64,000 bases of DNA from Rhodococcus opacus B4 (GCF_000010805.1 NC_012522.1:248001-312000), one strand, 5' to 3'; shown: positions 26,101-36,449, counted from the first letter of the stretch. The notes: a model not told the origin generated them from the sequence alone. Program-made: numbers and translations.

Positions 26101-29100
26101 GACGGCGTCGAGGATCCGGACGAACTGGCTACCGAACGATCGGATCGTGCTCTCGTCGAACAGTTCGGTGGCGTAGTTGAATTCGGCGGTGATGGGGCCG
26201 GGTGTGCCGTCGGCGTCGCGGGTGTCGGTGAGGACGAGTTGCAGGTCGAACGCGGCGACGTCGGGGAGGATCGGTTGGCTCGACACCGACAGGCCGGGGA
26301 GTTCGAGGTGCGCGGGGGCGTGGTTCTGGAAGAACAGCGCCACTTGGAACAGCGGGTGGTGTGCTGCGGTACGGGTGGGGTTCAGGTGCTCCACCAGACG
26401 TTCGAACGGCACGTCCGTGTGTGCGAATGCGGCGAGGTCCACCTCTCGGACCTGTTGCAACAGTTCGGCGAACGACGACGCCGGGTCCAGTTGCGCGCGG
26501 AGCACGAGGGTGTTGACGAACATGCCGACCAGGTCGTCGAGGTCACGGTCGCCGCGGCCGGCGACGGGGGTGCCGATGGCGATGTCGGTGGTCGCGCTGA
26601 GCCGGCTGAGCAGCACCGACAGCGCGGAGTGCGCGACCATGAACAGGGTGGTGTCCTGTGTGCGGGCCAGGGTCAGCAGGCGCTCGTGCAGTTCCGTGGA
26701 GATCTCCCACGACACGGTGGCTCCGTGCTTCGACGCGACGCTGGGTCGTGGCCGGTCGGTGGGCAGGTCGAGGCTGTCCGGCAGCCCGGCCAGCGTGGTT
26801 GCCCAATACGCGAGTTGGCGGGCCGCCCGCGAGTCCGGGTCGTGCTTCTCGCCGAGGAGTTCGCGCTGCCACAGTGTGTAGTCGGCGTACTGCACGGGCA
26901 GCGGGGCCCACTGCAGGTCGCGGCCGCCGCTGTGCGCGGCGTACGCGACCATCAGGTCGCGAGACAGCGGCGCGAACGACCATCCGTCGGCGGCGATGTG
27001 GTGCACGACGAGAACAAGCACGTGTTCGTCGTTACGCACGCGCAACAGTCGAGCGCGTACCGGAATCTCGGTGGTGACGTCGAAGCCGGCGAGGGCGAAT
27101 CCCCGGATCGCGGCCGCGAGTTCGGCGTCGGTCGCCTCGACGACGGTGAGGTCGAGGTCGACGTCGTGCTCGTCGAGGATGCGCTGCCAGGGGCTGGAAT
27201 CCGATGCGGGGAACACGGTCCGCAGCGATTCGTGGCGGTGCAGTACCGCGCGGAGCGCGCGACGCAGTGCCGTGACGTCCAGGCCCCCCGAGAACCGCAC
27301 GGCGAGAGGAAGATTGTAGACGGGGCTGGAGGTGTCGAACTGGTTGAGGAACCACACACGCTGCTGGGCAGGCGACAACGGCACCTGCTCGGGCCGCTCC
27401 TGCGGGGTCAGTGCGGGAGGTGCGGGGTGCGCCGCAGGGTCGACCCGGTCCAATCTGTGCGCGAGCGCGCCGACCGTCGGCGCATCGAAGACGTCGCGCA
27501 GCGACACCGGGACACCGAGTGCGATCCGCAGTCGCGACACCAGTCGGGTGGCGACGAGGGAGTTGCCGCCGAGGTCGAAGAAATGGTCGTGGGTGCCGAC
27601 ACGTTCGACGCCCAGGATCTCGGCGAAGACACCGGCGACGACCACCTCGGCCGGGGTCTGCGGCGCGATGTATTCGGCGGTCGCAGTGTCGAGGGTCGGT
27701 GGGGGCAGGGCCTTGCGGTCCAGTTTGCCGTTCACCGACAGCGGCAGGGTGTCCAGGTGCACGACGCGCGCCGGGATCATGTACGACGGGACTCGTGTCG
27801 ACAGGTGTGCGCGCACGTCGGACCACTCGGCCGCGCGCCGTCCCACCAGGTACGCGACGAGCGCTTCGTCGCCGCGCTCGTCCCGGTGCACCACCACCAC
27901 CGCCTGCACGACGTCCGGATGCGCCTCCAGCGCCGACTCGATCTCCCCCAACTCGATCCGCTGCCCCCGCAATTTCACCTGGAAATCCGTACGCCCCAGA
28001 TACTCCAGAGCCCCATCACCCCGGCGACGCACCAGATCCCCCGTCCGGTACATCCGCCCACCCGCGACGAACGGATTCGCCACGAACCGGTCCGAGGACA
28101 GATCCGCCCGATTCAGGTAGCCGCGCGCGAGTTGGTCACCCGCAAGGTACACCTCCCCCGCCACCCCGTTCGGCACCGGATGCAACCGCGCATCGAGCAC
28201 ATGCACCTGCGTGTTCCACACCGGACGACCGATCGGCACCGACAGCGCATCCGCCGCGCCCGTCTCCCAGTACGTCACATCGACCGCAGCCTCCGTCGGA
28301 CCGTACAGATTGTGCAGACCCGCACCACTGACCGCCCGGAACCGCGACACCTGCTCCGGCGTCAGCGCCTCCCCCGAACAGAACACCAACCTCAACGAAT
28401 CACACACCGCCACAGCAGGTTCGGCAGTGAACACCGACAACATCGACGGCACGAAGTGCATGGTGGTAACGCGGTGCCGGCGGATGAGGGTGGCGAGGTA
28501 GTCGGGATCGCGGTGCCCGTCGGGTGCGGCGATCACCATCGACGCCCCCACCTGCAGCGGCCAGAACAGCTCCCACACCGACACGTCGAACGTCACCGGC
28601 GTCTTCTGCATCACCGCGTCGTCCGGCGTCAGCCCGTACTCGTGCTGCATCCACAGCAGACGGTTCACGATCGCACCGTGCGTGACCGCGACCCCCTTCG
28701 GCCGGCCCGTCGACCCGGACGTGAAGATCACGTACGCCGTGTTGCCCGCGGTGAGCGCGGTGGAGATCGGTGTCGGATCCTGGTCGGGAAGGTCGAGGGT
28801 GTCGATGTTCACCACCGGTGCTGCGGTGCGGAACGTGGTGTCGTCCGCGGCGCGTGTCAGCACACAGACCGGCTGTGCGGTGTCGAGCACGTACGCGGTG
28901 CGCTCGGCCGGATGGTCGGGATCGATCGGCAGGTACGCGGCTCCGGCCTTCACGATCGCGTAGACGGCGACCAGCAGGTCGATCGAGCGCCGCATCCCGA
29001 CCGCGACGACGGACTCCGGCCCCACGCCGGTCCGGATCAGGTGGCGGGCGAGTCGGTCGGTGCGCTCGTCGAACTCGGCGTAGGTCAACCGACGATCGTC

Positions 29101-32100
29101 GAACACCAGCGCCACGGCGTCCGGGGTGGCGGCGGCCTGGGCCGCGAACAGCGACGCCAGGGTGTCCGCCGGCACCGGACGGTGCGTTGCGTTGGCCGCG
29201 GTGAGGGCGGCGTGTTCCCTCGAATCGAGGAGGTCGAGGTCACCGACGGCGACCGGCGGGTTGCCTGACACCGCGTCGAGGAGCCGGCCGAAGCGTTCGC
29301 CGATCGACACGACCGTGCTGTGGTCGAACAGGTCTGTCGCGTAGGACAGTTGCACGGCCAGACCCGCAGCGTTGCCGGCGGCATCGACATTCTCCGCGAC
29401 GGTGAGGTGCAGGTCGAATTTCGCCACCTGAACGTCGATCTCGGCGGCCTCGACCTCGAGTCCGTCGAGTTCCACCCGGGTGTTCGCCGTGTTCTGGAAC
29501 GTGAGCATCACCTGGAACAGCGGATGGTGCGCCGACGACCGGGCGGGGCTGAGCACCTCCACGAGGCGCTCGAACGGGACGTCGCCGTGCTGGAACGCGG
29601 CGAGGTCGGCGGCGCGGGTCCGGGCGAGAACGTCCTCGAACGTGTCACCGAGGTCGACGGTCGTACGGAGCGCAAGGGTGTTGACGAACATCCCGACGAG
29701 GTGGTCGAGGGCCTCCTCGCCGCGTCCCGCGACGGGCGTGCCGATCACGATGTCCGATCCGGCGCCGAGCCGGCGGAGTAATACAGCCAGCGCGGCGTGC
29801 GTGACCATGAATGGCGTCGTGCCGGTGCTCTGTGCGAGATCGACGAGACGCCCGTGGACGTCGGCGGGGATCGTGAACTCGACACGCCCGCCGCGATGCG
29901 ACATCTCGGCGGGCCTCGTGCGGTCGGTGGGCAGCTCGATCAGCTGCGGCACGCCGGCAAGCGCTGCCCGCCAGTGTGCGATCTGCTTGGCGGACAGGCT
30001 GTTCGGGTCGTCTTCCGACCCCAGTAGGTCCCGCTGCCAGAGGCTGTAGTCGACGTACTGCACGGGGAGCGGCGCCCAGATGGGTGCATGCCCGGCGGCG
30101 CGCGCCGCGTACGCGACCATCACGTCGGCGGCGAGTGGTGTCATCGACCAGCCGTCGGCGGCGATGTGGTGGACGACGAGGACGAGGACATGCCGCTCGG
30201 GCGCCTCACGGAACAGCCCGGCGCGCAGCGGTGTGTCGGCGGTGAGGTCGAACCCGGTGCTGCCGAGGGCCGTCACCGCGGCGGTGAGCGACTCGGGGTC
30301 GACGTCGAGCGGATCCGTGTCGGCCAGCACGCTCACGGCGGGCTTGATCAGCTGGTGGGGTCCGTCCGCGCTGTCGGGGAAGACGGTGCGCAGCGCCTCG
30401 TGCCGTTCCTGGACGTCGCCGAGCGCCGCCCGCAGGGCTTCCCGGTCGAGAGCGCCGGCGAGCCGCAGGGCGATCGGCAGGTTGTAGGCGGCGGACGCGG
30501 TGTCGAACTGGTTGAGGAACCACATCCGTTGCTGCGCAACGGAGAGGGGCATGCGGTCGGGTCGCTCCCGGGGTTCCAGCGCCGGTCGCGGGTCGGACTG
30601 CGGACCGGCGTTCGCCACCGTGGCCGCCAGTTTCGACACCGACGGCGACTGGAAGAGGTCCCGGACCCCGATCCGCACGTCGAGGGCGGCGTTCACACGG
30701 GACACGACCTGCGTGGCCATCAGCGAATTGCCACCGAGTTCGAAGAAACTGGTGTCGACGCTCAGTTCGGGGAGACCGAGGACGTCGCGGAAGATCCCGA
30801 GGAGGATCTCTTCGCTGACCGTTCTCGGGCGCACGATGTCGGCCGAGCGTGCGGCGAATACCGGTGCGGGCAGTGCGTTGCGGTCGAGTTTGCCCGCCGG
30901 GGTCAGCGGCAACATATTCAACACCATGATCGACGACGGCACCATGTATCCGGGAAGACGCGTCCCGACGAACTCCGACAACACCCGGGTTTCGACGTCA
31001 GTTCCCGGCGCCGGCAGAACATACGAGACCAGGCGACTCCTGCCGCTCCCGTCGTCATAGCCGACCGTGTGGGCGAACTCCACCACCGGATGCGCGGACA
31101 GCGCCGCGTCGATCTCACCCAATTCGATCCGGAACCCCCGGATCTTCACCTGAAAATCACTGCGGCCCAGAAACTCCAGAACCGGAGGCCCGTCCGGGAC
31201 GGTCCCCCAGCGGACCACGTCCCCCGTGCGGTACATCCGCCCGCCAGTGCCGAACGGGCTCGCCACGAACCGCTCCGCCGTCAACCCGGCCCGATGCACA
31301 TACCCGCGAGCCAAGCTGGAGCCGAGGACGTACAGTTCACCGCGCACCCCGACCGGGACCGGACGCAACCGGTGGTCGAGGACGACGAGGTCGACACCCA
31401 CCGTCGCAGACCCGATGGTGACCGGCTGCCCGGGCACCATCGGCCCGGTTGCCGACGACATGATGGTGGTCTCCGTCGGCCCATAGGCGTTGACCATGAT
31501 CCGACCCGGAGCCCACTTCGCCACCAGCTCCGGCGGACACACATCCCCGGCCACCACTACCGTTGTCAGGTGGTCCAGACCGCGGTGATCGAGCGACGCC
31601 AATGCCGCAGGTGTGCAGAACGCATGCGACACCTCGTGTTCGGCAAGGAATTCCGCCAGCTCGACGCCACCGAACATCGTGGTCGGCGCCACCACCAGCG
31701 CCGCCCCCGCACACACCGCCATCACCAACTCGAACACCGAGGCATCGAAACTCGGCGACGCGAAATGCAACACCCGAGAATCCGCCGACACCCCCAGCCG
31801 ATCCCGCTCGTCCGCAGCAAGATTCACCACACCCCGATGCGAAACCGCCACACCCTTCGGCCGCCCCGTCGACCCTGACGTATAGATCACATACGCCGGA
31901 TGATCCACCATCAGCACACCGGTGCGGTCCGCATCGGTCACCGGGTCCGCCGGGTAGGCGGCAACGGCCGACACGAATTCGTCGTCGTCGAGAACCAACC
32001 ACAATGTCGAATCCGGCAGACCCGCCCGCAATGCCGCCGTCGTGATACCGATCGGCGCACCGCAATCCTCGAGCATGTGCACGATCCGCTCGAACGGATA

Positions 32101-33783
32101 ACCCGGATCCACCGGAACGAACGCCGCCCCCGACTTCGCCACCGCCCACACACTCGACACCGATTCCACCGACCGCGGCAATGCCAACGCCACCGACACC
32201 TCGGGACCGACCTGGAGATCGATCAGGAGGCGCGCGAGCCGGTTGGACTCCTCATCCAGGGCGCGGTAGCTCAGGGTGACGTCGGGTGTCCCGTGCCCGG
32301 GCGCGACGAGGGCGTCACCGTCCGGGTTGCTGCGCACGGCGCCCGCGAGGAGATCCGGCAGCGCGACCGGTGCGAATCCGGCGCGCCCGGCGGCGGGGAC
32401 GAGGATGCGGCATTCGTCCTCGTCGAGGATCTCGAGGTCGCCGATTCGGCGTGGGGTGCCGGTGTCGGAGGTGAGGAAGGCGCCGAGGAATCGGGTGAAG
32501 CGGGCGTGGTGCGCGGCGAGGGCGTCGTCGGAGTACAGGTCGGGGTTGGCCTCGAGGTCGAGGTTGATGCTGGTGCCGGCGACGCCGTGGTAGACGTTGA
32601 CGGCGAGGTCGCTGATGGGGCCGGTGGACAGCAGTTCGAGGCGGCCGACGATGCTGCCGAGGGTGATCTCGTTGTGGAACAGCATGACGTTGATCAGCGG
32701 ACCGTAGAAGCCCTGATGATCGGTGGCGGCGTCGCGCCGGATGTCCATGTGCGGGTACCGCTGGTGGCGGAGCGCCCCGGTGACCTCCAGCCGGACCGCT
32801 GCCACCAGGTCGGTGTTCGTCATGTCCGGGCGGACGTCCAGGCGAAGCGGGACGACGTTGGACACCATGCCGCCGGAGCGGCGGAGCAGCGCGGTGGTGC
32901 GCGCGGTGACGGGCAGGCTGACCGCGACCTCCTCGCGTCCGGTCATCCGGGCGAGGTAGGCGGCGAAGGCGGCGATGACTTCGAACGCGGCCGACGAGTC
33001 GTGGCGGTTCGTCGCGGCGTCGAGGTGGTCGGCGAGGGGGCCGAGGATCTGCCCGCCGGTCGTGCGGCTGCGTGCCCGCGCGGGGGCGGTCCGGTCGACG
33101 AGACTGTGCGGTTCGCCGATGCTCGATACCCGCTCGGACCAGTACTCCCCGTCGGCGAGGTAGCGCGACGACGTCCGGTACTCGTCGTCGACGCGGGCGA
33201 CGTCGGTGAGTTCGGCGGCCTTGGACGGCGCCACAGCGCGCCCCTCGACGGCCGCGGTGTACAACTCCGCGGTCCGGTCGACGAGCGTCACCGAGCCCAT
33301 GCCGTCGAGCGCGACGTGGTGCACGCGGCAGTACCAGTAGTGGTGATTCGGCCCGATGCGCAGGACCGCCGAGGTCACCAGCCGGTCGCGGCACACGTCG
33401 AGCGGGGTGGTGTATTCCTGCCGCATCCATTCCGTGGCCGCCGCCCTCGGATCGGGCTCGTGCTGCAGGTCGACCACACTGACCGATGCCTCCAGCGTCG
33501 GATCGATCAGCTGGTAGGGAACGCCGTCGACCTCGACCAGCCGGAGGAAGGCGGAGCCGAGTTCGCGACCCGCCGTGATCAGCGACTCCGACAGCAGCGC
33601 CACGTCGAGGGCACCGACCAGTTCGACGCACTGCGCGATGGTGACGGGCACGGAGGGATCGAGCTGCTGGGCGAACCACATGCCCCGCTGAGCGGCGGAG
33701 AGAGGAAACGCACCGTCCGGAATGCGACCATGCGCGGTCACCTCACCACCCGGCACAGCTTCGACCACCTTGTTCGTCCTCAT
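4246..33783 (-). CDS. Nine-module nonribosomal peptide synthetase with terminal thioesterase
   Basis: A 9845-residue megasynthase that builds a nonribosomal nonapeptide in the cytoplasm. Nine C-A-T modules follow one another without interruption and end in a thioesterase with the nucleophile motif GWSLGG. Condensation domains start near residues 26, 1078, 2134, 3196, 4256, 5319, 6384, 7442 and 8507; all keep HHxxxDG. All nine carrier domains keep GGNSL with the phosphopantetheine serine. The first condensation domain (HHVALDG, opening [12 protein letters not shown]) is of the DhbF/EntF starter type, so an acyl or aryl cap is expected. There is no epimerisation, cyclisation, methylation or reductase domain. 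Codes read by eye predict X-Ser-Y-Y-X-Z-X-W-Ser, where X, Y, Z and W are unassigned. The ATG at 33783 has a GGAG site 6 bases upstream; a GTG 10 codons earlier is less likely. No MbtH-like protein, activating ligase, exporter or tailoring gene lies nearby, so these must act from elsewhere. The product is not recognised. Confidence 0.95.
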   Translation of the reverse strand: MRTNKVVEAVPGGEVTAHGRIPDGAFPLSAAQRGMWFAQQLDPSVPVTIAQCVELVGALDVALLSESLITAGRELGSAFLRLVEVDGVPYQLIDPTLEASVSVVDLQHEPDPRAAATEWMRQEYTTPLDVCRDRLVTSAVLRIGPNHHYWYCRVHHVALDGMGSVTLVDRTAELYTAAVEGRAVAPSKAAELTDVARVDDEYRTSSRYLADGEYWSERVSSIGEPHSLVDRTAPARARSRTTGGQILGPLADHLDAATNRHDSSAAFEVIAAFAAYLARMTGREEVAVSLPVTARTTALLRRSGGMVSNVVPLRLDVRPDMTNTDLVAAVRLEVTGALRHQRYPHMDIRRDAATDHQGFYGPLINVMLFHNEITLGSIVGRLELLSTGPISDLAVNVYHGVAGTSINLDLEANPDLYSDDALAAHHARFTRFLGAFLTSDTGTPRRIGDLEILDEDECRILVPAAGRAGFAPVALPDLLAGAVRSNPDGDALVAPGHGTPDVTLSYRALDEESNRLARLLIDLQVGPEVSVALALPRSVESVSSVWAVAKSGAAFVPVDPGYPFERIVHMLEDCGAPIGITTAALRAGLPDSTLWLVLDDDEFVSAVAAYPADPVTDADRTGVLMVDHPAYVIYTSGSTGRPKGVAVSHRGVVNLAADERDRLGVSADSRVLHFASPSFDASVFELVMAVCAGAALVVAPTTMFGGVELAEFLAEHEVSHAFCTPAALASLDHRGLDHLTTVVVAGDVCPPELVAKWAPGRIMVNAYGPTETTIMSSATGPMVPGQPVTIGSATVGVDLVVLDHRLRPVPVGVRGELYVLGSSLARGYVHRAGLTAERFVASPFGTGGRMYRTGDVVRWGTVPDGPPVLEFLGRSDFQVKIRGFRIELGEIDAALSAHPVVEFAHTVGYDDGSGRSRLVSYVLPAPGTDVETRVLSEFVGTRLPGYMVPSSIMVLNMLPLTPAGKLDRNALPAPVFAARSADIVRPRTVSEEILLGIFRDVLGLPELSVDTSFFELGGNSLMATQVVSRVNAALDVRIGVRDLFQSPSVSKLAATVANAGPQSDPRPALEPRERPDRMPLSVAQQRMWFLNQFDTASAAYNLPIALRLAGALDREALRAALGDVQERHEALRTVFPDSADGPHQLIKPAVSVLADTDPLDVDPESLTAAVTALGSTGFDLTADTPLRAGLFREAPERHVLVLVVHHIAADGWSMTPLAADVMVAYAARAAGHAPIWAPLPVQYVDYSLWQRDLLGSEDDPNSLSAKQIAHWRAALAGVPQLIELPTDRTRPAEMSHRGGRVEFTIPADVHGRLVDLAQSTGTTPFMVTHAALAVLLRRLGAGSDIVIGTPVAGRGEEALDHLVGMFVNTLALRTTVDLGDTFEDVLARTRAADLAAFQHGDVPFERLVEVLSPARSSAHHPLFQVMLTFQNTANTRVELDGLEVEAAEIDVQVAKFDLHLTVAENVDAAGNAAGLAVQLSYATDLFDHSTVVSIGERFGRLLDAVSGNPPVAVGDLDLLDSREHAALTAANATHRPVPADTLASLFAAQAAATPDAVALVFDDRRLTYAEFDERTDRLARHLIRTGVGPESVVAVGMRRSIDLLVAVYAIVKAGAAYLPIDPDHPAERTAYVLDTAQPVCVLTRAADDTTFRTAAPVVNIDTLDLPDQDPTPISTALTAGNTAYVIFTSGSTGRPKGVAVTHGAIVNRLLWMQHEYGLTPDDAVMQKTPVTFDVSVWELFWPLQVGASMVIAAPDGHRDPDYLATLIRRHRVTTMHFVPSMLSVFTAEPAVAVCDSLRLVFCSGEALTPEQVSRFRAVSGAGLHNLYGPTEAAVDVTYWETGAADALSVPIGRPVWNTQVHVLDARLHPVPNGVAGEVYLAGDQLARGYLNRADLSSDRFVANPFVAGGRMYRTGDLVRRRGDGALEYLGRTDFQVKLRGQRIELGEIESALEAHPDVVQAVVVVHRDERGDEALVAYLVGRRAAEWSDVRAHLSTRVPSYMIPARVVHLDTLPLSVNGKLDRKALPPPTLDTATAEYIAPQTPAEVVVAGVFAEILGVERVGTHDHFFDLGGNSLVATRLVSRLRIALGVPVSLRDVFDAPTVGALAHRLDRVDPAAHPAPPALTPQERPEQVPLSPAQQRVWFLNQFDTSSPVYNLPLAVRFSGGLDVTALRRALRAVLHRHESLRTVFPASDSSPWQRILDEHDVDLDLTVVEATDAELAAAIRGFALAGFDVTTEIPVRARLLRVRNDEHVLVLVVHHIAADGWSFAPLSRDLMVAYAAHSGGRDLQWAPLPVQYADYTLWQRELLGEKHDPDSRAARQLAYWATTLAGLPDSLDLPTDRPRPSVASKHGATVSWEISTELHERLLTLARTQDTTLFMVAHSALSVLLSRLSATTDIAIGTPVAGRGDRDLDDLVGMFVNTLVLRAQLDPASSFAELLQQVREVDLAAFAHTDVPFERLVEHLNPTRTAAHHPLFQVALFFQNHAPAHLELPGLSVSSQPILPDVAAFDLQLVLTDTRDADGTPGPITAEFNYATELFDESTIRSFGSQFVRILDAVTMAPHTPVGDIAIAHPAARIRELSGWNATDHDVPDTTLPDLFGAQAARTPDAPAVVFDGASLTYREFDEHANRLARYLISCGVGPESRVALAMRRSLDLVVGMYAVVKAGGAYVPVDPDHPADRIGYVLQSAGPVCVLTTTADRGALPSGDVVTLDCLDLSDFSGAPVTDADRVYPLRADNTAYVIYTSGSTGKPKGVAVPHAAIVNQLLWMQSQYALTGRDVVLQKTATTFDVSVWGFFWPLQVGAALVLAGPDGHRDPDYLARTIDELGVTVTDFVPSMLDVFVASVPADSCSSLRHVFVIGEALPPETASRFRDLSSAGLHNLYGPTEAAVSVTYWETSDADTVTVPIGVPEWNTQAYVLDSRLHPVAAGVPGELYLGGVQLARGYLGRVDLTSDRFVANPFGGAGARMYRTGDLVRRRRDGVLEYIGRTDFQVKFRGQRIELGEIETVLRSHPGVTGAAVVVYSDATTGDHLVAYVVPAPDRVADTAEIRRHASGSLPSYMVPSAVVLLDEFPLNTSGKLDRKALPAPEFTSDATEYVAPSTSVERAVASVFCAVLGLERVSVRDSFFELGGNSLIATQLVSRLRGELDVPVTVRDLFETPTVAELAARLSQSTGADTRPALIRRERPERIPLSPAQQRMWFLNQFDPSSPAYNLPFAVRFTGPLDRVALEAAVADLVERHESLRTVFPDSATGPHQVVRDTADAPPNLTVADIAEDELETVLARFFTTGFDVTTDLPVRVTLLRVSAHEHVLALVVHHICGDGWSMAPMVRDVMVAYTARTRGERPAWTPLPVQYADYALWQRELLGDESDPDTLAARQLDYWTDTLAGIPDELELPTDHPRPAEQSYRGSHVDFDIDASAHRALAALAQSRRATLFMVMHTALAVLLGRLSASSDVTIGTPVAGRGEPELDDLIGMFVNTVALRTHVDPGSAFTDVLDHVRDVDLAAFSRADVPFERLVEVLSPTRHAARHPLFQVMLTFQNLEQTALELDGLTLRGLGTDIDVAKFDLHLTLVERFDPAGRPDGMTAQLTYATDLFDADTADSIAARFTTILGAVTTDATTRVGDIALLGADERAALTLWNSTEHAVPATTLPVLFDAQVARTPGAPALVLDGASLTYREFDEHANRLARYLVSCGVGPESRVALAMRRSLDLVVGMYAVVKAGGAYVPVDPDHPADRIGYVLQSAGPVCVLTTAADRGALPSGDVVTLDCLDLSDFSGAPVTDADRVYPLRADNTAYVIYTSGSTGKPKGVAVPHAAIVNQLLWMQSQYALTGRDVVLQKTATTFDVSVWGFFWPLQVGAALVLAGPDGHRDPDYLARTIDELGVTVTDFVPSMLDVFVASVPADSCSSLRHVFVIGEALPPETASRFRDLSSAGLHNLYGPTEAAVSVTYWETSDADTVTVPIGVPEWNTQAYVLDSRLHPVAAGVPGELYLGGVQLARGYLGRVDLTSDRFVANPFGGAGARMYRTGDLVRRRRDGVLEYIGRTDFQVKFRGQRIELGEIETVLRSHPGVTGAAVVVYSDATTGDHLVAYVVPAPDRVADTAEIRRHASGSLPSYMVPSAVVLLDEFPLNTSGKLDRKALPAPEFSSDATEYVAPRNEVEQALAGVFADVLGAGRVGVHDSFFDLGGNSLSVTRLAARITETTGTRLSVRDVFEAPTVADLAVRIDPTARDVRPALTAAPRPARIPLSLAQQRMWLLNQFDADSPAYNLPFAVRLSGVVDTAALAAAFDDVVERHESLRTVFPDGGDGPEQVVLAVTDVSVTLPPVDVTEADLPGRMAALASRTFDVTAETPVRATLFRTAPTEHVLAISLHHIAADGWSFGPLGRDVMVAYAARTDGHAPQWAPFEVQYADFSVWQRDVLGSEDDPESVLATQLGFWTRTLAGAPDELPLPFDRPRPAQPTFAGGSVGFDIDPETHRRIRSLARDHGATTFMVAHTAFALLMARLSATDDVAIGTPIAGRGERALDDLVGMFVNTLVLRTAVNGGATFAEMLRTVRDTDLAAFAHADVPFERLVDALAPTRTAARHPIYQVALSMNPLQSPDYELPGLRIGVEDVDPGVAKIDLQLTLGEELDHTGAPSGMRAEFIYATDLFDESTISDVASRLQRILEAVTSDPDTLVGDLDLLHDAERDALVPASGRPGLIPVTLPDLLAGAVRSNPDGDALVAPGHGTSDGTLSYRALDATSNRLARLLIDLQVGPEVSVALALPRSRESVVATWAVTKSGAAFVPVDPNYPADRIAFMLEDCGAPIGITTAALRENLPDSTLWLVLDDDAVIEALTSYSSEPVQDSDRVAALSVDHPAYLIYTSGSTGRPKGVAVSHRGVVNLAADERVRLGVLSESRVLHFASPSFDASVFELMMAVSAGATLVVAPTTIFGGEELAEFLAEQEVSHAFCTPAALASVNHRGLDSLTTVVVAGDVCPPELVARWAPGRVMVNAYGPSEATIMSSATGPLVPGQPVTIGSPTVGVDLVVLDSRLRPVPAGVRGELYVLGSSLARGYVRRSGLTAERFVASPFGSGGRMYRTGDVVRWVTAPDRPPVLEFLGRSDFQVKIRGFRIELGEIDAALTAHPVVEFAHTIGFDDGSGHDRLVSYVLPAPAAEVDSRVLSEFVGERLPGYMVPSSIMVLDSLPLTPAGKLDRNALPTPVFAQRSEFTAPQTPAEQAIAAVFADVVGEPSIGLDDNFFDLGGNSLSATQVVSRVGSALGTRISVRTLFDNPTVRALATAAASDTTAERPALVAGERPATIPLSPAQQRMWFLNQFDTTAAAYTIPLALRMSGRIDVATLRTALGDVLARHEALRTVYPATENGAHQVIVPVESIPLDLTPTRLSGEDLSGAILRHASAGFDVTTDLPLRVHLFRESRSEHVLLFVVHHISADGWSFIPLASDVMTSYAARTAGDAPVWNALPVQYADYAMWQRHLLGDSDDPQSLAASQIAYWKRTLAGLPDQVALPTDRPRPPAPSNLGGTARLTLDGDLHRQLHELARAHHASLFMVVHTALAALLSRLGAGPDVAVGTSVAGRGEQSLDGLVGMFVNTLVLRTDVHPDSTGAALLEQVRRVDLEAFSHVEVPFEQLVDAINPTRSTAFHPLFQVALALQNLQTPTLELPGLEVSALDIESPIAKFDLNFVLGERHDEDGNPAGLDLELGYAKDLFDADTASRIGESFVRVLSGLAHDPRTPVGDLDLLGDDARLRLLAQSHGATRETVHSTLVGLLDEQVRATPSAPAVRWRDTALTYAEFDACANRLARKLIADGVGPDAVVAVEIPRSLDLLVAVHAVVKAGGAYTPLDPGQPEQRNRDIVEQSGASLVLTSSELLRQTGATRHGVRAIAPDALDPAEFGGEPIRAAERIAPLRPDNTAYVLFTSGSTGRPKGVAVSHAAITAQLEWLREQYALGTADTMLLKTPVTFDVSVWECFAPLAAGARLVIADPDGHRDPEYLAEIVRTHGVTVVHFVPAMLAALTSGPGLTDMPALRHVLVGGEAVSPETIDDFRASHPAEIDNTYGPTEAAVTTTFFAARSDNSDTVPIGLPVWNTSTLVLDDRLRPVPAGVAGELYLGGVQLARGYLGRPDLTAERFVADPFSTSGARLYRTGDLVRWTAAGRLEYLGRTDFQVKVRGFRIELGEIVSALLRHEDVDQAVVVPHSDPHTGEHLVGYVVPRGAVALDCDAVLAEAAGSLPSYMVPSLLVPLTELPLTPNGKVDRNALPAPVFAGKAEYTAPRTESERVVAAVFAELLGVSRVGVDDNFFELGGNSLSATKLSTRIGVATQTRIAIRDVFDAPTVAALARRLDQHGPSTAIAPLTAAVRPGRIPLSLAQQRMWFLNQFETSSPAYNLPAAVRLTGSLDTAALAAAIGDLIARHESLRTVFPDSRGGPHQVILEPGDFTPDVAPVHVSETGLRADLQEFLLAGFDVSEAVPLRVKVYSLGPAEHVLALVVHHISADGASMEPLIRDVMIAYGSRAAGHPPTWAPLPVQYADYALWQRTVLGSESEPGSLAAAQLDYWTRALAGVPDQLYLPGDRGRPAVPTHRGAATRFTLDAGTHRALTELARAHGASLFMVAHAALSVLLGRLSTTADIAVGTAVAGRGRVELDDIIGMFVNTLVLRTTLDPGASFVALLAQTRTVDLEAFAHADLPFERLVEVLSPVRSTSHHPLFQVALGVQAVSADGLELDGLSVTPLTLDASIAKFDLHFTLTERLDDTAEPAGIDAELIYATDIFDESTAAGYATRLRRIFEAVVADPQRPIGDIPVLGEDEHAALTPVRGADPRPVQMLPEILADAVAAAPDGLAVVFDGAGLTYRDLDERSNQLARLLVDRGVGPETSVALALPRSFESVVAVWAVAKTGAAFVPVDPGYPADRIVHMVQDSGAMVGITVSAKRALLPDSIRWMLLDDPALEVRCTHESRLPLTNRDRMRPILSDQVAYVIYTSGSTGRPKGVAVTHRGLMNLVTDERELLAVTSRSRTLHFASPSFDASVFEMLMALGAGATMVIAPPTIYGGSELAELLAAERITHAFSTPAALASVDHHGLDELAVVVVAGDVCPPELVARWAPGRRLVNAYGPSEATIMSSITEPLRAGEPVTIGGPSRGVRALVLDGRLRPVPVGVPGELYVGGPSLARGYLGRPGLTAERFVADPYGEPGDLMYRTGDLVRWREDRVLDFVGRTDHQVKIRGFRIELGEIDAALTAHPQIEYATTIGYEHPNGETSLVAYVLPFTGEDVDRVEVANFVGRTLPAYMVPASVTLLDALPLTPAGKLDRSALPEPIFAAAATTFEAPRNPMEVIVAGIFADILALPEIGIHDSFFDLGGNSLLATQVVSRINAALDVHVGVREVFESPTVAALAARITETTTHGARRPALTARARPEHIPLSLAQQRMWFINQFDTASPAYNLPVALRLSGEVDLRAMQIAIADLVGRHEALRTVYPDSGDGPHQVIVPAADAVPDLTPVTAHPDDVLERVLALVTTGFDVTSDVPLRARMYRVGADDYVLVMVAHHISGDGWSLAPLARDVMLAYTARTEGHVPLWTPLPVQYADYSLWQRELLGDEADPESVAAEQIAYWTRTLDGLPDRLSLPTDRPRPAVASHRGAHVPFTIDAATHRALLTLARGRNTSLFMVMHTALAVLLARLSNESDIAVGAPIAGRGEESLDELVGMFVNTLVLRTHVDLASSFADSLNVARSTDLSAFAHSDIPFERLVDVLNPARSRSHHPLFQVAFSFQNLATATLELPGLHVEGLDVPNTISTFDLHLTLSEKHDADGTPDVIEAQFTYATDLFDDTTVRAFAERFTRILESVVRDPDLAVGAIDLLGGAERQSVIAEFNDTAVDLPPTTLADLFSAQAVRTPDYPAVFFEGTELTYSEFDRRVDALAHRLIDSGVGPDTVVGLAMNRSIELLAGMYAVLRAGGAYLPIDLGHPADRLAYVLETARPVCVLTTSPDGFTAENVPVIEIDTLDLTGSPRGPVTDAHRRAPLRPENTAYLIFTSGSTGRPKGVAVSHAAIANQLRWKQHEYPLDTTDAVVQKTPVTFDLSVWELFWPLMSGARLVISRPDGHRDPAYLADLMRQQRVTTAHFVPSLLEAFIPDAGEQPTLRRVLCIGEALPVDTAARFRSRFASVALHNLYGPTEAAVSVTAWTHTDVDTDTVPIGGPEWNTQAFVLDARLNPVPVGVAGELYLAGDQLARGYVARTDLTAERFVANPFGAPGARLYRTGDVVRWRIRGTTGVLEYLERSDFQVKVRGFRIELGEIESALIRSAGVGQAVVVAHRNPHTGTALVAYVVPEDGSTVDPTAVLADVGAAVPSYMVPAALVVLAELPLTANGKLDRKALPAPDFASAAAEYRAPATPTEEIVAAVYADVLGVEQVGTAANFFDLGGNSLVATRVVARLSETLGRRVEIRSLFEAPAVGALAALLDSTDATAPTRPALTPAVRPELLPLSSAQQRMWFLNRFDPDSAVHNIPVAVRLSGVLDVDALQHAVADVLHRHESLRTIYPDSADGPHQVILSTDRVGAETSVDAADEAALPALIADLVTTGFDVTAEVPVRVRIFRISATEHVLAVVVHHISGDGWSMAPMVRDVMAAYSARSAGTSPDWAPLPVQYADYALWQRDLLGDETDPDSVAARQLAFWTQTLAGAPDQLDLPTDRPRPAVASYRGGTVDFTVPADLHGTVVGAARDANASVFMVVHSALAVLLSRLAGSGDISIGTPVAGRGERELDDLIGMFVNTLVLRQHVDGGRTFAELLADVRETDLAAFSHADVPFERLVEVVNPSRSTGRHPLFQVMLTFQNLDQESLELGDLSVSGVDLDVDIAKFDLQLTLMEQFDSEGGPDGIAARLTYAADLFDEPSAHVFGQRFLQVLRAAVDGPDTAVGDLDVLGRGERKQIAGTNATAHPVLAGTLASLFDTAVAADPDRIAVVFDRDELTYANFDARVNRLARRLIEQGVGPESVVAVAMRRSIDLLVGIYAVVKAGGAYLPIDPDHPVERTAYVLDTARPACVLVSGAGLADSGSVPVVDIASEDLSRYGSAPVTDRDRLRPLTAANTAYVIFTSGSTGRPKGVAVTHGAIVNRLLWMQHEYALTSADVVLQKTPVTFDVSVWELFWPLQVGASMVIAAPDGHRDPRYLTGLVQERHVTTMHFVPSMLSVFTAEPAVAVCDSLRLVFCSGEALTPEQVSRFRGVSGAGLHNLYGPTEAAVDVTFWETGESDTHSVPIGRPVWNTQVHVLDARLHPVPNGVAGELYLAGEQLARGYLGRVDLTSDRFVANPFVAGGRMYRTGDLVRRRGDGALEYLGRTDFQVKLRGQRIELGEIESALEAHPDVVQAVVVVHRDERGDEALVAYLVGRRAAEWSDVRAHLSTRVPSYMIPARVVHLDTLPLSVNGKLDRKALPAPEVRSAAAEYQPPRSAAERAVATVFGEVLEIDRVGATDSFFDLGGNSLIATRVAAALGSELGIDFPLQWMFSDPTPRSLGQRIQNAAIDGVPGAGASLDVLLPIRTRGTAEPVFCVHPFIGLAWSYAGLSRELTEDRPIYGLQSPALTEAEPHPGTITDFADRYVREIRSIQPHGPYHLVGWSLGGVIAHEMAVQLQEAGEEVRLLGLLDSYVGLDRSVENTATTADLLGGAGLDLPEDGVLDELSPDGQFDAERAAALLRVVGGPLAALTAPELDRIYRNAQQAPDLIDAHRPRVFDGELVFFTAALDDGFHVDPVTCWGPYVRGRIDEHPVDATHWTMTTPDALAAIAPHLARTQRRPRHAAPDPGRDTDPDDSANRPHSVR
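5111..8264 (-). other. NRPS module 9: C - A (serine) - T
   Basis: Condensation domain with HHISGDG. Adenylation code by eye DVWHFSLVDK, identical to EntF, so the last residue added is predicted to be serine. Large blocks of the adenylation DNA equal those of module 2, 22.3 kb away. The carrier GGNSL motif near 5260-5270 precedes the thioesterase. Confidence 0.75.
5400..6445. repeat. Direct repeat b1: A core of module 9
   Basis: About 1.05 kb shared with 27699-28744, offset 22299 bases (seven modules). Long exact runs are broken by two divergent patches (about 5770-5860 and 6165-6215). It spans from the ATP-loop region YTSGSTG to LDRKALP. Confidence 0.85.
8265..11458 (-). other. NRPS module 8: C - A (code W) - T
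   Basis: Condensation domain with HHISGDG. Adenylation code by eye DLWHLILVSK; shares Ile301, Leu322 and Ser331 with code Y but has His at 278. Substrate unassigned. Confidence 0.65.
11459..14632 (-). other. NRPS module 7: C - A (code X) - T
   Basis: Condensation domain with HHISADGAS, where the other internal modules have DGWS. Adenylation code by eye DAFFVAAIMK, as in modules 1 and 5, but its DNA lacks the block they share, so it appears to be the unhomogenised paralogue. Confidence 0.7.
14633..17827 (-). other. NRPS module 6: C - A (code Z) - T
   Basis: Condensation domain with HHISADG. Adenylation code by eye DVWHLGTVTK. The pocket resembles the serine clade (Asp, Trp, His) but has Gly, Thr and Thr at 301, 322 and 331. 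Substrate unassigned. It uses the C/G-ending codons typical of the rest of the gene. Confidence 0.65.
17828..21016 (-). other. NRPS module 5: C - A (code X) - T
   Basis: Condensation domain with HHIAADG. Adenylation code by eye DAFFVAAIMK, as in modules 1 and 7. The adenylation DNA shares long runs with module 1, four modules away. Carrier motif GGNSL. Confidence 0.7.
18130..19650. repeat. Direct repeat c1: A domain of module 5
   Basis: Shares about 1.5 kb with 30862-32382, offset 12732 bases (four modules). Highly similar with scattered substitutions, less perfect than repeat a. Confidence 0.8.
21017..24196 (-). other. NRPS module 4: C - A (code Y) - T
   Basis: Condensation domain with HHICGDG. 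The adenylation domain has the same code as module 3 (DVWDFILVSK), so the same residue should be added twice in a row. The flanking condensation and carrier domains differ clearly from those of module 3, so only the adenylation domain is duplicated. Confidence 0.7.
21289..22750. repeat. Direct repeat a1: A domain of module 4
   Basis: About 1.46 kb repeated at 24472-25933, offset 3183 bases (one module). It has a stretch of over 1.1 kb in which I see no difference, with a few substitutions near both ends. It covers the whole adenylation domain but not the flanking condensation or carrier domain. Confidence 0.9.
24197..27382 (-). other. NRPS module 3: C - A (code Y) - T
   Basis: Condensation domain with HHIAADG. 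Adenylation code by eye is DVWDFILVSK, related to the serine clade but with Asp at position 278 and Ile at 301. Substrate unassigned. The adenylation DNA is almost identical to that of module 4. Confidence 0.7.
24472..25933. repeat. Direct repeat a2: A domain of module 3
   Basis: Second copy of the 21289-22750 repeat. Sharp loss of similarity at both ends, at the adenylation domain borders. Confidence 0.9.
27383..30550 (-). other. NRPS module 2: C - A (serine) - T
   Basis: LCL-type condensation (HHIAADG) and an EntF-like adenylation domain. The code by eye is DVWHFSLVDK, identical to the published EntF serine code, so L-serine is the predicted substrate. Its core DNA is shared with module 9. 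The carrier GGNSL motif is near 27551-27566. Confidence 0.75.
27699..28744. repeat. Direct repeat b2: A core of module 2
   Basis: Second copy of the 5400-6445 repeat; the mosaic pattern of exact and divergent patches fits several conversion events. Confidence 0.85.
30551..33706 (-). other. NRPS module 1: starter C - A (code X) - T
   Basis: Starter condensation domain, then an adenylation domain with [13 protein letters not shown] and FDASVFE. Residues aligned by eye to the GrsA positions give the code DAFFVAAIMK, which I cannot assign to a known substrate. The carrier Ser sits in GGNSL near 30721-30735. Modules 5 and 7 give the same code. Confidence 0.7.
30862..32382. repeat. Direct repeat c2: A domain of module 1
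   Basis: Second copy of the 18130-19650 repeat. Module 7, which has the same specificity code, does not carry this block. Confidence 0.8.
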
Positions 33784-34036
33784 TTCCCACTCCGGCGGCG
33801 GGAATGAACCCACCGGCCACCCAAGAAACTAATAGTGACCTGCGAACCTGGGAATTTACCGAACCTTACCCGGGAGTACGCTTCAGGTTCCTATCGGACG
33901 TGCGGTTCGGACTGTTTCAGCATGTCTCACGATGTGGACACCTGCGGCGTTCGCCCACGTACATCATGTTTGTGACGGTGAATACGGACCTGCCCCTCGC
34001 CTTCCGGGGAGGGAGTGGGGCAGCGGTCGGCGGGCG

Positions 34037-34819
34037 CTACCTGGCCGCCACACCTTTGATCCTGGCGAGCCGGTTCCGCAGCCCCCACTGGGTGACCTTG
34101 AGGAGGGCCTCGCGGACGATCCCGCCGCTCATCTTGGATTCGCCGATCTCGCGCTCCGTGAACGTGATCGGAACCTCACGGACCGTGAAGCCCTCCTGGA
34201 TGGCCCGCCACGCCAGGTCCACCTGGAAGCAGTAGCCGTGCGACTCCACCGCGGCGAGGTCGAGCTTCTCGAGCACCTCACGGCGGTACGCACGGTACCC
34301 GCCGGTGATGTCCTTGATCTTCACGCCGAGAGCCAGCCGGGAGTAGATGTTCCCGCCGCGCGACAGCCACTCGCGGTGCTTCGGCCAGTTGACCACCGTG
34401 CCGCCCGGCACGTATCGCGACCCGAGAACGAGGTCGGCGCCGGCGTCGACCTGGTCGAGCAGGCGATGCAACTGTTCCGGGGCGTGGCTTCCGTCGGCGT
34501 CCATTTCGACGAGGACGGTGTAGTCGCGGTCGAGGCCCCATCGGAAGCCGGCGATATAGGCGGCGCCGAGGCCGTTCTTCTCCGTCCGGTGCATCACGTG
34601 GATGCGACCGGCGTCGTCGTTCGACGCGAGCGCGTCCGCGACGTCTCCGGTGCCGTCGGGGCTGCCGTCGTCGACGACGAGGACATGAGTCCGGGGCAGC
34701 GCCGCGTGCAGGCGCCGCACGATCAGGCCGAGATTCTCCCGCTCGTCATACGTCGGAATGATCACCAGAGTCCGTGCGCTCGGTGCCCCGCTCTGCCCGG
34801 AATCGGTCTCCGATGCCAT
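34037..34819 (-). CDS. ppm1: Polyprenol-phosphate mannosyltransferase (Ppm1)
   Basis: A 260-residue family 2 glycosyltransferase that transfers mannose from GDP-mannose to polyprenyl phosphate at the inner membrane face, supplying lipoglycan and glycoprotein mannosyltransferases. Motifs seen: [35 protein letters not shown] (the metal-binding Asp motif), and SRYVPGG. There is no membrane segment, as in other stand-alone Ppm proteins. The ATG at 34819 has GGGAGGA 5 bases upstream and overlaps the end of lnt by 74 bases in another frame, which suggests coupled translation. In M. tuberculosis, Lnt and Ppm1 are fused (Rv2051c); here they are separate, as I recall for M. smegmatis. Confidence 0.93.
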   Translation of the reverse strand: MASETDSGQSGAPSARTLVIIPTYDERENLGLIVRRLHAALPRTHVLVVDDGSPDGTGDVADALASNDDAGRIHVMHRTEKNGLGAAYIAGFRWGLDRDYTVLVEMDADGSHAPEQLHRLLDQVDAGADLVLGSRYVPGGTVVNWPKHREWLSRGGNIYSRLALGVKIKDITGGYRAYRREVLEKLDLAAVESHGYCFQVDLAWRAIQEGFTVREVPITFTEREIGESKMSGGIVREALLKVTQWGLRNRLARIKGVAAR

Positions 34820-36449
34820 GAGGATCCTCCCTGCCGGCAACTGCCGGCGCCTTCTCGGTACTGCTGGAAATCGGTGTGCGATCAGTGCGTCGTCGTTGCA
34901 CCACGGCGAACGCAACGGCGGCGACGGCGGCGAGACAGAGCAGAACCTCCGGTATCGGGCCGAGCCGACTTGCCAGCGTAGTACCGGTGCTCAGCGGCAC
35001 CTGCGACACCAGGGCTGCCGGGACGAAAAGTGGGGTCTGCTGCACCGTGGACCCGTCGGGTCCGATGATCGCGCTCACACCGCTGGTGGCGGCCACGACG
35101 ACGGCGCGCCCGTGCTCCACGGCCCGCACCTTCGACATTGCCAGCTGCTGGTAGGTCATTTCGGTGTCGCCGAACGTGGCGTTGTTGGTGGGGACGGCGA
35201 GGAGTTCGGCGCCACTGCGAACCGACTGCTCGAACGCCCGGTCGAAGGCGACCTCGTAGCAGGTCGCGACGCCGACGGCGATCCCGTTCGCGTGGACGAC
35301 GCCGTCACCGTCGCCGGGTACGAAGTTGCCCGCGCGGTCGGCGTACGAGGAGAAGTGCCGGAAGAATCCGCGGTACGGCAGGTACTCGCCGAACGGCTGG
35401 ATGATCTTCTTGTCGTGCCGCTCCTGCGGCCCGGAGTTGCCGTCCCACACGATCACCGAATTGGTGGTGGTGCGGTCGGCGTTCACGAGCACCGCTCCCA
35501 CCAGGATGGGTGCGCCGATCGCCTCGGACGCCCGGGAGATGTCGGCGCCGGCGTCGGCGTTGCGCAGTGGGTCGATGTCGGATGCGTTCTCGGGCCAGAC
35601 GACGAGTTCGGGTTGCGGCGCCGCGCCCGACGCGACGTCGTCGGCGAGTTCGAGGGTGCGGTTGACGTGATTGTCGAGGACGCGTTTGCGTTGGTCGTTG
35701 AAGTCGAGACCGAGCTTGGGGACGCTGCCCTGGATCGCGGCGACGGTGATCGTCCGGTCGCCCGAGTCCATGTCCGGCAGCGTCGGCCACAGCGCGAGCG
35801 ACGCGACCGTCGCGGCGAGGGCGGCCACCAGACCGCCCGCGAGCGGACGCGCCCAGTTCGCGGCCCCACTCGCCCGGGCCCGCACCGTCACCGCGACGGA
35901 CGCGAGTCCGGCGCCGGTCAGCGCCACGGCGAAGCTGAGCAGCGGGGACCCGCCGATGCTCGCGAGCGGCAGGAACCAGCCCTCCGACTGGCCGAACGCC
36001 AACCGCCCCCAGGGGAAGCCGCCGAACGGCACGCTCGCCCGCAGCCATTCCGTCAGCGACCAGCACGCCGCGATCCACAGCGGCGCCCAGCGCAGCCGGG
36101 AGACCAGCACGGCGAGGGTCCCGAACAGTCCGATGAACAGCGACTCGACCGCTGCGAGCGCGAGCCACGGGAGAGCGCCGACGAACACCCCGATCCACGG
36201 GAGCAGCGGCACCAGAAGACCGAGACCCGCGAGGTAGGCGTAGCCGAAGCCCGCACGCAGCCGCGGGGCCGCACCGCCGGCACCGGTGAGGATCAGCGTC
36301 AGCAGGGCGATGCCGAGGGGCGCGAGAAACCACAGGGGGCGGGGCGGAAATCCGGCGAAGACGAGGAATCCGGCGGCCACCGACAGGACGGAGCGCAGGA
36401 GCACGCCCCGCTTTCCGGTGGTCCAGCGCGCCGTCGCGCTACCGCTCAT
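34746..36449 (-). CDS. lnt: Apolipoprotein N-acyltransferase
   Basis: A 567-residue membrane enzyme that adds the third acyl chain to the N-terminal cysteine of lipoproteins. The first 210 residues hold several hydrophobic segments (for example [19 protein letters not shown] and [18 protein letters not shown]). The periplasmic nitrilase-like domain carries the Glu-Lys-Cys triad: Glu in VVWPENAS, Lys in [14 protein letters not shown] and Cys in [10 protein letters not shown] last hydrophobic segment precedes a charged tail. The ATG at 36449 overlaps the end of the upstream amidohydrolase by 11 bases, with a GGGGGAG site. Ppm1 is encoded directly downstream and overlaps. Confidence 0.93.
   Translation of the reverse strand: MSGSATARWTTGKRGVLLRSVLSVAAGFLVFAGFPPRPLWFLAPLGIALLTLILTGAGGAAPRLRAGFGYAYLAGLGLLVPLLPWIGVFVGALPWLALAAVESLFIGLFGTLAVLVSRLRWAPLWIAACWSLTEWLRASVPFGGFPWGRLAFGQSEGWFLPLASIGGSPLLSFAVALTGAGLASVAVTVRARASGAANWARPLAGGLVAALAATVASLALWPTLPDMDSGDRTITVAAIQGSVPKLGLDFNDQRKRVLDNHVNRTLELADDVASGAAPQPELVVWPENASDIDPLRNADAGADISRASEAIGAPILVGAVLVNADRTTTNSVIVWDGNSGPQERHDKKIIQPFGEYLPYRGFFRHFSSYADRAGNFVPGDGDGVVHANGIAVGVATCYEVAFDRAFEQSVRSGAELLAVPTNNATFGDTEMTYQQLAMSKVRAVEHGRAVVVAATSGVSAIIGPDGSTVQQTPLFVPAALVSQVPLSTGTTLASRLGPIPEVLLCLAAVAAVAFAVVQRRRTDRTPISSSTEKAPAVAGREDPHGIGDRFRAERGTERTDSGDHSDV

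Noticed and set aside
11959..29268. Plus-strand open frames of 800-1350 codons (for example 11959-15900, 15910-19698, 25204-29268)
   Set aside because: They lie opposite the giant NRPS, are rich in Arg, His, Gly and Gln, show no domain and follow from the GC-rich codon pattern of the real gene. They are antisense shadows.
33855..33880. Possible iron box before the giant NRPS (GTAAGGTTCGGTAAATT-like)
   Set aside because: Only about 10 of 19 positions fit the IdeR/DmdR consensus and the palindrome is poor; too weak to claim iron control.
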